From NCBI GenBank assembly GCA_030526885.1, contig JAUNBV010000021.1, positions 4,054 through 18,463 on the forward strand: a DNA stretch of 14,410 nt, given 5' to 3'. Source of the DNA: Syntrophomonadaceae bacterium (GTDB lineage: Bacteria; Bacillota; Syntrophomonadia; Syntrophomonadales; Syntrophomonadaceae). Of the stretch, positions 8,327 to 13,415 are shown in pieces. How positions within the stretch are numbered: position 1 is the stretch's first letter; each line of letters starts with the position of its first letter. The notes under the pieces were generated by a model that did no database searches, was not told where the DNA came from, and saw only the letters and a program-made list of their open reading frames with translations. A program made the position numbers and the translations under genes.

Positions 8327-8842
8327 CTATCGCTTTTGCGCGAGATATGCCGCCGCGCCCAGTTCACCCAGCAGCCTGTCCTTTTCCGCCACCTCATCGG
8401 CCATCCGGCCACGCTCCTTGACCAACCGGTTGCGCAGCTTATCATCGCTGACCGCCATTATCTGCAACGCCAGCAAAGCCGCGTTGGCGGCGCCATCGAT
8501 AGCTACTGTAGCCACCGGTATGCCCCGGGGCATCTGCACCGTGGAGTAAAGGGAATCCACCCCTGACAGGGCGGCGCTTTTTATCGGCACCCCGATTACC
8601 GGCAGTACCGTCTGGGCCGCGATGGCCCCCGCCAGATGGGCCGCGCCTCCGGCTCCCGCAATGATCACGTCCAGTCCGTTGTCCGCCGCCTCCCGCGCAT
8701 AGCGCGACGCCGCGCGAGGCGTCCGGTGCGCCGAAAAAATGCGCAGCTCATACTCCACGCCAAACCTTTCCAGCACATCGCAGGCGTCCTTCATCACTGT
8801 CAAATCGGAATCACTCCCCATTATAACCGCTACCCTGCCCAT
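8327..8842 (-). CDS. purE: N5-carboxyaminoimidazole ribonucleotide mutase (class I PurE)
   Basis: PurE makes CAIR by moving the carboxylate of N5-CAIR. The 171-residue protein has MGSDSDL (8-14), SAHRTP (37-42) with the conserved His39, AGAGGAAHLAG (62-72) and the MPRGIPVATVAI stretch (104-115). These are class I features, not those of the animal-type class II AIR carboxylase. The chosen start is the ATG at 8842, with AAAGGAG 7 bases upstream; a GTG at 8866 would add eight residues and swallow that site. It is the first gene after the riboswitch leader. Class I enzymes normally need PurK to make N5-CAIR, but no purK follows it here, so PurK must be encoded elsewhere or the enzyme works at high bicarbonate. 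Confidence 0.96.
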   Translation of the reverse strand: MGRVAVIMGSDSDLTVMKDACDVLERFGVEYELRIFSAHRTPRAASRYAREAADNGLDVIIAGAGGAAHLAGAIAAQTVLPVIGVPIKSAALSGVDSLYSTVQMPRGIPVATVAIDGAANAALLALQIMAVSDDKLRNRLVKERGRMADEVAEKDRLLGELGAAAYLAQKR

Positions 8843-8906
8843 CAGATCACTCCTTTCAAAATCCACTGGCTTAAAAAACTCAGCCGACTAAGAGCGGGCC
8901 GCAAAT

Positions 8907-8959
8907 AAAAAAACCCGCGCGGCAGTTCCGAAACCAACTCCGAAACCTGTCCGCCTGGG
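8907..8959 (-). terminator. Intrinsic terminator of the purine leader (riboswitch expression platform)
   Basis: On the minus strand CCCAGGCGG pairs imperfectly with CCGCGCGGG, the inner arms CAG/CTG and TTTC/GGAA extend the stem, and seven T follow at once (seven A at 8907-8913 on the plus strand). The CCC at the base of this hairpin is also part of the conserved aptamer element GGGATAAAAGCCC (8957-8969), so aptamer and terminator cannot form fully together. That predicts ligand binding prevents termination, i.e. an ON switch. The fold was done by eye. Confidence 0.75.
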
Positions 8960-9062
8960 CTTTTATCCCTATACGGTGTAGTGCGCCTTGACCCGGCCCA
9001 CCTGTGTCACTCGGACCGGACCATTTACATGCGGAACCCTAGACACACTTTCGTCTATTACA
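8957..9062 (-). ncRNA. ykkC-class riboswitch aptamer, probably PRPP-sensing
   Basis: The purE leader carries the conserved blocks of the ykkC family in order on the minus strand: CTAGGGTTCCG (9032-9042), GGTCCGAG (9010-9017), ACACAGG (9001-9007) and GGGATAAAAGCCC (8957-8969). A GTGT before the first block can pair with the ACAC of the third. Members of this family sense guanidine, ppGpp or PRPP. Those ahead of purine synthesis genes in Bacillota are the PRPP subtype, which turns genes on when PRPP is plentiful. The PRPP assignment here is inferred from the gene context, because PurF, the PRPP user, is in the operon. No guanine aptamer, sometimes found in tandem with this switch, is visible upstream. 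Confidence 0.85.
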
Positions 9063-9081
9063 GATATTTAATTGTATATTC

Positions 9082-9110
9082 ATGTTATCAGACTTGTCCG
9101 CCTCAGTCAA
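9082..9110 (-). promoter_or_regulatory. Sigma-A-type promoter of the purine operon
   Basis: On the minus strand TTGACT (9105-9110) and TAACAT (9082-9087) are separated by 17 bases. Transcription would start near 9075, some 15 bases before the riboswitch. No Bacillus-type PurBox (CCGAAC-bearing repeats) is seen upstream. Confidence 0.8.
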
Positions 9111-9480
9111 GAAAAAGCGCAAAAATGTGATTGTCTCCGCCACCGGCCTGTTGCTTATAGCGACAATAAATGCCAACTAAAAAATATGCTCATATTCTCT
9201 CACGGTTGTAATAGATCAAAATCCCCCGCAAGAATCAGGCGCCGACGCCGGAGGAATTCATCGCCTATCTTGCTTGTCGCGCACATTGACGCCGATCTTT
9301 TAGTAGATGGACACCGGGGGACGGCTAACCCGACTCGCCTCCTTTCCCTGTCCACCGCCTATAATTTGTTGTTAACCGATCACCTTCCTCAAGGCTTAAA
9401 AAATACATCCCCGCGGGCAGGGAAGATGAACCCGCTTCGCTGCGGACGGGGGTTAAGTTCAAAAAAACCGTGCGCGCGCC
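9111..9480. other. Non-coding spacer upstream of the divergent promoters
   Basis: About 370 bp between the purine promoter and the regulatory repeats of the accessory cassette. No frame with a ribosome binding site and family resemblance was found. It includes a near-palindrome AATATGCTCATATT (9183-9196), and a GC-rich stretch at about 9408-9453 with short inverted repeats (GCGGG/CCCGC and CCGC/GCGG). A short plus-strand frame around 9222-9290 has protein-like codons but no start. No tRNA, transposase or known riboswitch was recognised. Confidence 0.5.
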
Positions 9481-9538
9481 CACTTTTCGGTCATATCAAT
9501 GCTATGTGCGATATGAATTGGTTTTTCGACAAAAAGTG
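9481..9538. repeat. Two nested inverted repeats upstream of the blaI-like promoter
   Basis: The outer arms CACTTTT (9481-9487) and AAAAGTG (9532-9538) are perfect 7-bp inverted repeats, as are the inner arms TCATATC (9491-9497) and GATATGA (9510-9516) with a 12-base gap. They end exactly before the -35 box at 9539. They could bind a dimeric regulator or form a cruciform; no match to a known operator is claimed. Confidence 0.5.
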
Positions 9539-9568
9539 TTGACAGGTTTTGTTCGTTTGGGTTACTAT
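9539..9568 (+). promoter_or_regulatory. Sigma-A-type promoter of the blaI-like cassette
   Basis: A perfect -35 TTGACA (9539-9544) is followed after 18 bases by TACTAT (9563-9568), a fair -10. The predicted start falls inside the palindrome at 9566-9581, about 25 bases before the repressor gene. Confidence 0.7.
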
Positions 9569-9581
9569 ATTTTAAAATATA
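9566..9581. promoter_or_regulatory. 16-bp perfect palindrome, candidate repressor operator
   Basis: TATATTTTAAAATATA overlaps the end of the -10 box and the predicted start site, 18 bp ahead of the blaI-like gene. BlaI/MecI proteins are dimers that bind palindromes over their own promoters, so this is a likely autoregulatory site. It lacks the TACA-TGTA core of the staphylococcal operators, so the assignment rests on position and symmetry only. Confidence 0.5.
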
Positions 9582-9599
9582 CGATTAGGGGATGAAATT

Positions 9600-9980
9600 A
9601 TGATTTTCACGGCTAATGAACTCCAATTCATGACCGTACTCTGGAACGCCGAGGAACCTTTGACCGGCATGGAGATTTTAAAAAGGTCGGCGGATAAGAA
9701 CTGGAAGGACGCTTCGCTGCATACCATCCTGAATAAAATGCTGCAAAAGGGCGCAGTGAGGGAAGTAGGGTTTAAAAAGAAGGGGAAAGCCATTTCCAGG
9801 ACTTTTGAACCGGCCATTTCTTGCGACGAGTATTACGCCGGGCTGTTCAACGCCCATACCAACAACGACCCCAAGACTATACCGCTGATTTTCTCCGCCC
9901 TGCTCAGAAGGGAAGATATCAGCCGCGATACCATCGAACAGTTAGAGGAATTGATCAGGAGGCGAAAGGCAAAACTCTAA
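9600..9980 (+). CDS. BlaI/MecI/CopY-family transcriptional repressor
   Basis: A 126-residue cytoplasmic DNA-binding protein, the normal size for this family. The winged-helix domain fills about residues 1-75: LTANELQFM-type first helix, MTVLWNAEEPLTGMEILKR, the conserved NWKDASLHTILNKMLQKGAV recognition region (about 34-53), and a wing ending in the RTFEPAISCDEYY turn. The rest (about 76-126) matches the C-terminal dimerisation part. In studied relatives a BlaR1/MecR1 sensor triggers cleavage of this protein and frees the promoter. It starts at ATG 9600 with AGGGG 8 bases upstream and lies 4 bp before the M56 sensor gene, which fits that pairing. The family also includes copper and other regulators; the signal here is unknown, so no gene symbol is given. 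Confidence 0.9.
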   Translation: MIFTANELQFMTVLWNAEEPLTGMEILKRSADKNWKDASLHTILNKMLQKGAVREVGFKKKGKAISRTFEPAISCDEYYAGLFNAHTNNDPKTIPLIFSALLRREDISRDTIEQLEELIRRRKAKL

Positions 9981-9984
9981 CAAT

Positions 9985-10212
9985 ATGGTTAGCGGGTTTT
10001 CGTTAGTCTTTGCCATCCTTCTCTTCAACCTATCCATGGTGGCAATTGCCCTCTTAAGACGGCGCACCGCGTTTCTGTTGAAACACAGCACTTCGGTTTT
10101 GGTGGTCTTGGCCTTGCTGGCAGCTATAAGAACGATTTTGCCGGTGGAGTTTCCCATGACCATAGTGCTGCGCTCTTATAGCTTGGCTCCGGCCCATCTT
10201 GGACTTTTTTAA
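9985..10212 (+). CDS. M56 (BlaR1/MecR1-like) sensor peptidase, N-terminal membrane part, frame ends at a T run
   Basis: This 75-residue frame starts at ATG 9985, 4 bp after the repressor stop, and looks translationally coupled. It contains two hydrophobic segments (about 5-24 and 36-55) separated by a basic stretch with RRR, as in the N-terminal membrane part of M56 sensors, followed by SYSLAPAHLGLF and a TAA stop. The stop comes immediately after six T (10205-10210). Removing one T would fuse it to the next frame as HLGLFNRPLF, making one protein of about 377 residues. It is therefore read as the first piece of a split gene, not a separate small protein. The break may be a real mutation, a phase-variable tract, programmed slippage or a sequencing error. 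Confidence 0.75.
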   Translation: MVSGFSLVFAILLFNLSMVAIALLRRRTAFLLKHSTSVLVVLALLAAIRTILPVEFPMTIVLRSYSLAPAHLGLF

Positions 10213-11113
10213 CCGACCCTTGTTTGCGGGTACCGTAAGCATAGGCCATATCCTGTTGGCGGTGTGGATAGCCGGATCATTAGTGGTCATCGCGCGGGTG
10301 GGGATAGATTTATATAATAACCGGGCGCAAAGAAAGCGCTATCGGGTGATGGAGTCCATACAGGCCAACGCTGTGGCGGAGCGCATGCGGTTAAAGAAGG
10401 CCCGGATCATCATTTCGCCCGATGTGGATATCCCCTATGTGACCGGACTGTTTCGCGCCCATATCTATCTGCCGGTGCTCGACATATCCGATGGCGCGCT
10501 GGAAATGGTGCTTAAACATGAGTTGACGCACTTTTATCTGCGCGACGCATGGATAAAGATTTTCTATTATTTGTTGTCGGCCCTGTTTTGGTGGAATCCT
10601 ATCGTACATATTTTTCAAAAGGAACTGGACCGGGTGCTGGAGTTAAGGTGTGACGCCGCACTGACTAAGCGCATGGACGAGGAGGGCAAAACCACTTATC
10701 TGGAGACCATATTATCGGTGGTCAAAAACGCCAATGCCAACATGCAGCCCCTCCATTTAAGTTCATCCGCCTTCAGCCAAACGCGCTCCGGGAGCTTTCT
10801 CATCCAACGCTTTGAGCTCATCATCGCCTCAGGCGCCGCGCCCAACCTGCCCCGGCAAATCGTCACCATAGGCTTAGTCTGCATCCTGTTCATCGCTTCC
10901 TTCATGGTAATCATCCAACCGGCAGGTTTTCCCGACGCAGGGGAGCTACAAGGTGGCTATCCTATTACTCCCGATAATGCTTATGTCATGATATGTAATG
11001 ATGGCCGTATCGAATTATATGTAGATGATCAATTATTTATGGAGATAACGGAAGCGCAGCTCAACTCGTACTTTGCCGATATACCTAAATTAAATAGAGA
11101 GGGGGGATATTGA
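10199..11113 (+). CDS. M56-family (BlaR1/MecR1-like) membrane metallopeptidase, catalytic part
   Basis: This frame, open from a TTG at 10199 without a ribosome binding site, holds 304 residues of a membrane zinc peptidase. A transmembrane segment lies at about 15-37. A cytoplasmic protease region carries the zinc motif HELTH (107-111), and the likely third ligand Glu148 sits in LELRCDAAL. Hydrophobic segments follow at about 120-137 and 221-241. The last 60 residues form a short outer domain (AYVMICNDGRIELYVDD); there is no penicillin-binding domain as in BlaR1. In relatives the sensor turns on its own protease and inactivates the partner repressor, here the upstream gene. The frame is out of phase with its N-terminal part (9985-10212). 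The stop overlaps the next start (TGATG). Confidence 0.85.
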   Translation: MDFFNRPLFAGTVSIGHILLAVWIAGSLVVIARVGIDLYNNRAQRKRYRVMESIQANAVAERMRLKKARIIISPDVDIPYVTGLFRAHIYLPVLDISDGALEMVLKHELTHFYLRDAWIKIFYYLLSALFWWNPIVHIFQKELDRVLELRCDAALTKRMDEEGKTTYLETILSVVKNANANMQPLHLSSSAFSQTRSGSFLIQRFELIIASGAAPNLPRQIVTIGLVCILFIASFMVIIQPAGFPDAGELQGGYPITPDNAYVMICNDGRIELYVDDQLFMEITEAQLNSYFADIPKLNREGGY

Positions 11114-11358
11114 TGAGAAAAATATTAACGCTGGCACTGGTATTGATTTTGCTTACATTGTCAACCGTTCCGGCCTCGGCCGCACAACCCGCGCTGAATA
11201 ACGCAATCAATGGTGAGGTGGTCTACGGCCAGGGTGAGACCAACCCTACGAGAGCTGAGGAAACCATGTGGTACTTTAGGAATAATAATGGGGTTCTCGA
11301 AAAGCGCTTATGGTCTATAACCTATAGGTATTGGAAAACAGATTGGATGCCCGCATAA
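11113..11358 (+). CDS. Small exported protein of unknown function
   Basis: An 81-residue protein with a signal peptide: MRK, a long hydrophobic core (about 4-18), then a signal peptidase I site ASA at 21-23, leaving a mature chain of about 58 residues. The mature part has no cysteine. It ends in an aromatic- and Arg/Lys-rich tail (MWYFRNNNGVLEKRLW at 52-67, then YRYWKTDWMPA), four of whose residues are Trp (53, 67, 74, 78). The ATG at 11113 overlaps the peptidase stop by one base and has a GAGGGGGG site upstream; a TTG at 11110 is possible but less likely. Tight coupling to a membrane sensor-protease suggests a ligand, inhibitor or effector of that sensor, but this is inference. I recognise no named family. 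Confidence 0.75.
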   Translation: MRKILTLALVLILLTLSTVPASAAQPALNNAINGEVVYGQGETNPTRAEETMWYFRNNNGVLEKRLWSITYRYWKTDWMPA

Positions 11359-11367
11359 GCCATACTT

Positions 11368-11536
11368 ACCCACCGCGCGTGGGGGGCGGTATTTTAGCAT
11401 AACGCTCCCCGCGTGGACATTACCCTTAGGGCCGCACGTTTTACAGCGGCGTTTTACCCGTTACACCCGCCGCCGTACGCGCGGGGATCATGGGTTGCGC
11501 ATGTACGGTTTAAAACCGTGCGGGCAAGTACAGCGC
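11368..11536. repeat. GC-rich, highly structured non-coding region
   Basis: This 170-bp stretch has nested inverted repeats and no gene. The left arm ACCCACCGCGCGT (11368-11380) is matched by ACGCGCGG (11477-11484) and TGGGT (11491-11495). On the plus strand two small terminator-like stems occur: ACCGC/GCGGT followed by ATTTT (11372-11395), and GCCGC/GCGGC followed by GTTTT (11431-11455). A third dyad, ACGGTTT/AAACCGT (11505-11519), is framed by GCGC-GTAC (11497-11506) and GTAC-GCGC (11528-11536) arms. It could be a 3' UTR structure, a small RNA, or the remains of a miniature inverted-repeat element. No flanking target duplication was identified. Confidence 0.5.
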
Positions 11537-11541
11537 ATAAC

Positions 11542-11570
11542 AATGCCACCGGCTAAATACCGGTGGCATT
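11542..11570. terminator. Strong hairpin, probable bidirectional terminator between convergent units
   Basis: AATGCCACCGG and CCGGTGGCATT form a perfect 11-bp stem with a 7-base loop. On the plus strand CATTTTAA gives a short T run; on the minus strand AATGCCACCGG is preceded by AAAA and the arm is followed by GTTATG. It lies 30 bp past the rpsI stop and after the accessory cassette, so it can end transcription from both sides. Confidence 0.75.
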
Positions 11571-11600
11571 TTAATGACCAATGATAGCTCTTTAAAGATC

Positions 11601-11996
11601 TTAACGCTTCGAGTACTGCGGAGCTTTACGGGCCTTGTGCAGTCCGTATTTCTTTCTCTCCTTCATACGCGGATCGCGGGTCAGGAACCCGGCCCGTTTC
11701 AGCGTCGGTCTCAGTTCGGGATCGCCCTTTATCAGCGCCCGGGCAATGCCTAAGCGCACCGCCCCCGCCTGGCCGCTCACCCCGCCGCCGTGTACGCGGC
11801 AAATCACGTCATAGCGCCCATCGGTGCTGGTCAGGTTCATCGGCTGCATTACTATCAGCCGGCTGGTCTTATTCGGAAAGAATTCTTCAAAACTGCGGTC
11901 ATTGATAACGATATTGCCGGTGCCGGGTACTAAGCGTACGCGCGCTACCGCTTTTTTTCTTCTTCCGGTTCCCCAATACTGTAACTTTGCCACCAT
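11601..11996 (-). CDS. rpsI: 30S ribosomal protein S9 (uS9)
   Basis: S9 sits in the 30S head, and its C-terminal tail reaches the P-site tRNA. The 131 residues are the usual bacterial length. Conserved parts are YWGTGRRKKAVARVRL (7-22), GTGNIVINDR, HGGGVSGQAGAVRLGIARAL (69-88) and the basic end PRMKERKKYGLHKARKAPQ followed by YSKR, including the invariant SKR tail. The start at ATG 11996 has AGGAGG 6 bases upstream. It follows rplM by 11 bp, the standard L13-S9 pair, and is the last gene before the hairpin at 11542-11570. Confidence 0.98.
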   Translation of the reverse strand: MVAKLQYWGTGRRKKAVARVRLVPGTGNIVINDRSFEEFFPNKTSRLIVMQPMNLTSTDGRYDVICRVHGGGVSGQAGAVRLGIARALIKGDPELRPTLKRAGFLTRDPRMKERKKYGLHKARKAPQYSKR

Positions 11997-12007
11997 ATCG
12001 ATCCTCC

Positions 12008-12442
12008 TTATGCTCTTAACTCTCGCGGTTCGGGCTTCTGGGCCTGATGGGGATGTTCGCCGCCGCTGTAAACCTTCAGCTTCTTAAACATGGCCCGTCC
12101 CAGCCGGTTGTGCGGGAGCATTCCTTTTACGGCGATTTCAATGGCGCGCGTGGGGTGCTTTTTAAGCAGTTCACCCGCGGATATTTCCTTGATGCCACCG
12201 GGATAACCGCTGTGGCGGTAATACTTTTTATCCTTGAGTTTGTTGCCGCTGAGCTTAATCTTCTCGGCGTTAATAACGATAACATAGTCGCCGGTATCCA
12301 CATGAGGCGTATAAGTAGCCTTGTGTTTGCCTCGCAGGATGGAGGCGACTTCGGAACTCAATCGTCCCAGAGTCTGATCCGTGGCGTCAATGACATACCA
12401 TTTGCGTTCCACTTCCGCCGGTTTAGCCATATAGGTTTTCAC
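12008..12442 (-). CDS. rplM: 50S ribosomal protein L13 (uL13)
   Basis: L13 is an early-assembling 50S protein. The 144 residues begin with MKTYMAKPAEVERKWYVIDA and include TLGRLSSEVASILRGKHK (24-41), PHVDTGDYVIVINAEKI (46-62), YYRHSGYPGGI (74-84) and KGMLPHNRLGRAMFKKLKVY, with the terminal HPHQAQKP. It starts with GTG at 12442, fitted by AGGAGGG at 6 bases; the ATG at codon 5 has no such site. It has its own promoter and a structured leader, and is paired with rpsI. Confidence 0.98.
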   Translation of the reverse strand: MKTYMAKPAEVERKWYVIDATDQTLGRLSSEVASILRGKHKATYTPHVDTGDYVIVINAEKIKLSGNKLKDKKYYRHSGYPGGIKEISAGELLKKHPTRAIEIAVKGMLPHNRLGRAMFKKLKVYSGGEHPHQAQKPEPRELRA

Positions 12443-12558
12443 GCTGTTCCCTCCTGTTATAAAGGTTGTGCATCGGGTTCACCCTCCGCGATGCTTTATG
12501 CTAAGATCTTCGCTCTGTCAACGGGGCGGAAGCCAGTTTACGAAGAATTTTGCGCTAC
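12443..12558 (-). ncRNA. Probable ribosomal protein L13 leader
   Basis: The 5' untranslated region of rplM folds into clear pairs on the minus strand. TCTTCG near the 5' end (12541-12546) pairs with CGAAGA (12507-12512), and GCATCG (12489-12494) pairs with CGATGC (12470-12475) around an inner GGGT/ACCC. In Bacillota the L13 leader is a known RNA thought to let L13 repress its own operon. The position and structure match, but the conserved family sequence was not checked by a model search. Confidence 0.6.
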
Positions 12559-12564
12559 CAGATA

Positions 12565-12594
12565 ATATTATCCAATAAAACGGGTGGTTGTCAA
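12565..12594 (-). promoter_or_regulatory. Sigma-A-type promoter of rplM-rpsI
   Basis: A perfect -35 TTGACA (12589-12594) and -10 TAATAT (12565-12570) with an 18-base spacer start just 6 bp past the truA stop. It gives rplM and rpsI their own transcript, apart from possible readthrough from truA, since no terminator lies between. Confidence 0.8.
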
Positions 12595-12599
12595 GATAA

Positions 12600-13358
12600 T
12601 TAAGCCTTTTCCTGGGTCACATCGCCGTATTCCACCTGCAGGAGATACAATCCCTGCGGCGGCGCGGTAGGGCCGGCCCGGGCGCGGTCACGGGAAGCGA
12701 TGATCTCCGGTATCATGTCCGGCGCGATGCGTCCGCGTCCCACTTCCAGCAAGGTCCCCACGATAATGCGCACCATATTATACAAAAAACCGTTGGCCGT
12801 TATGTACATCACCAGCAACGGCCCGTGCCGCTCCACATCACAGCGGGTGATAGTGCGCTCCGAGGTGCGGGTGGTGGCTCCGCTGGAGCAAAAGGCCTGA
12901 AAGTCATGGCGGCCGACAAAACCGGCGGCGGCCCTTATCATGGCCTCTTCGTCCAGATCCTCGTAACACAGCAGGGCTCTTTGCCGCTGCATCGCGGAAC
13001 CGGGGCGTTCCCGCCAGATGCGATAATAATAAGTCTTTTGCCGGGCGGCAAAGGCGGGATGAAAATCATCCGCCACCACTTCGCTGCCGAGTACCCTGAT
13101 ATCTACCGGCAGGTAACCGTTGAGCGCACTGGACCAGCGCTCGGCCGGTATGGGGGAGGCGGTGTCGAATACGATCACCTGGCCCCGCGCATGGACTCCG
13201 GTATCGGTCCGGCTGGCGCCGCTCACCGTCAGGCTTTCACCCGTGAGCTGGCGGATGCGTTTCTCGATCTCCGCCTGCACGGTATGTGCGTTGGCCTGAC
13301 GCTGAAAGCCATGATAATTGGTGCCGTCGTACTCAACTATCATTTTAATCCGGGGCAC
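12600..13358 (-). CDS. truA: tRNA pseudouridine(38-40) synthase
   Basis: TruA changes uridines 38-40 of the tRNA anticodon arm to pseudouridine. The 252 residues match the family. The catalytic Asp52 lies in SGASRTDTGVHARGQ (46-60), the conserved Tyr in KTYYYRIW (Tyr110 region), with the C-terminal NGFLYNMVRIIVGTLLEVG and AGPTAPPQGLYLLQVEY stretches. The start is GTG at 13358, giving MPRIKMIVEYDGTNY as in relatives, with GAGGGGG upstream; an ATG at codon 6 would cut the first strand. It lies 57 bp after rplQ and directly before the rplM promoter, a common Bacillota order. Confidence 0.97.
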   Translation of the reverse strand: MPRIKMIVEYDGTNYHGFQRQANAHTVQAEIEKRIRQLTGESLTVSGASRTDTGVHARGQVIVFDTASPIPAERWSSALNGYLPVDIRVLGSEVVADDFHPAFAARQKTYYYRIWRERPGSAMQRQRALLCYEDLDEEAMIRAAAGFVGRHDFQAFCSSGATTRTSERTITRCDVERHGPLLVMYITANGFLYNMVRIIVGTLLEVGRGRIAPDMIPEIIASRDRARAGPTAPPQGLYLLQVEYGDVTQEKA

Positions 13359-13384
13359 TTGGCGTTCCCCCTCTCAACCCAAGC

Positions 13385-13409
13385 GCGGGAGGGCGCTTAT
13401 ACCTCCCGC
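13385..13409 (-). repeat. Hairpin between rplQ and truA
   Basis: GCGGGAGG and CCTCCCGC make a perfect 8-bp stem with a 9-base loop, 6 bp past the rplQ stop. No T run follows on the transcribed strand, so it is more likely a processing or stability element, or a weak pause, than a terminator. Confidence 0.5.
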
Positions 13410-13415
13410 CGTTGC

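Noticed and set aside
9063..9300. Guanine riboswitch in tandem, or PurR PurBox, upstream of purE
   Set aside because: Neither the guanine aptamer core nor CCGAAC-type repeats could be found on the minus strand upstream of the ykkC-class aptamer.
9072..9542. 156-residue plus-strand open frame in the spacer
   Set aside because: It begins inside the leader and promoter of the purine operon, has no ribosome binding site, low-complexity Arg-rich content and no family resemblance.
9600..11113. A beta-lactam resistance (blaI-blaR1) locus
   Set aside because: The sensor has no penicillin-binding domain and no beta-lactamase or PBP gene is nearby; only the families are shared.
12490..12530. Second promoter in the rplM leader (TTGACA about 12516-12521 on the minus strand)
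   Set aside because: The -35 is perfect but the spacing gives only TAAAGC as -10; the upstream promoter is much better and this stretch takes part in the leader fold.
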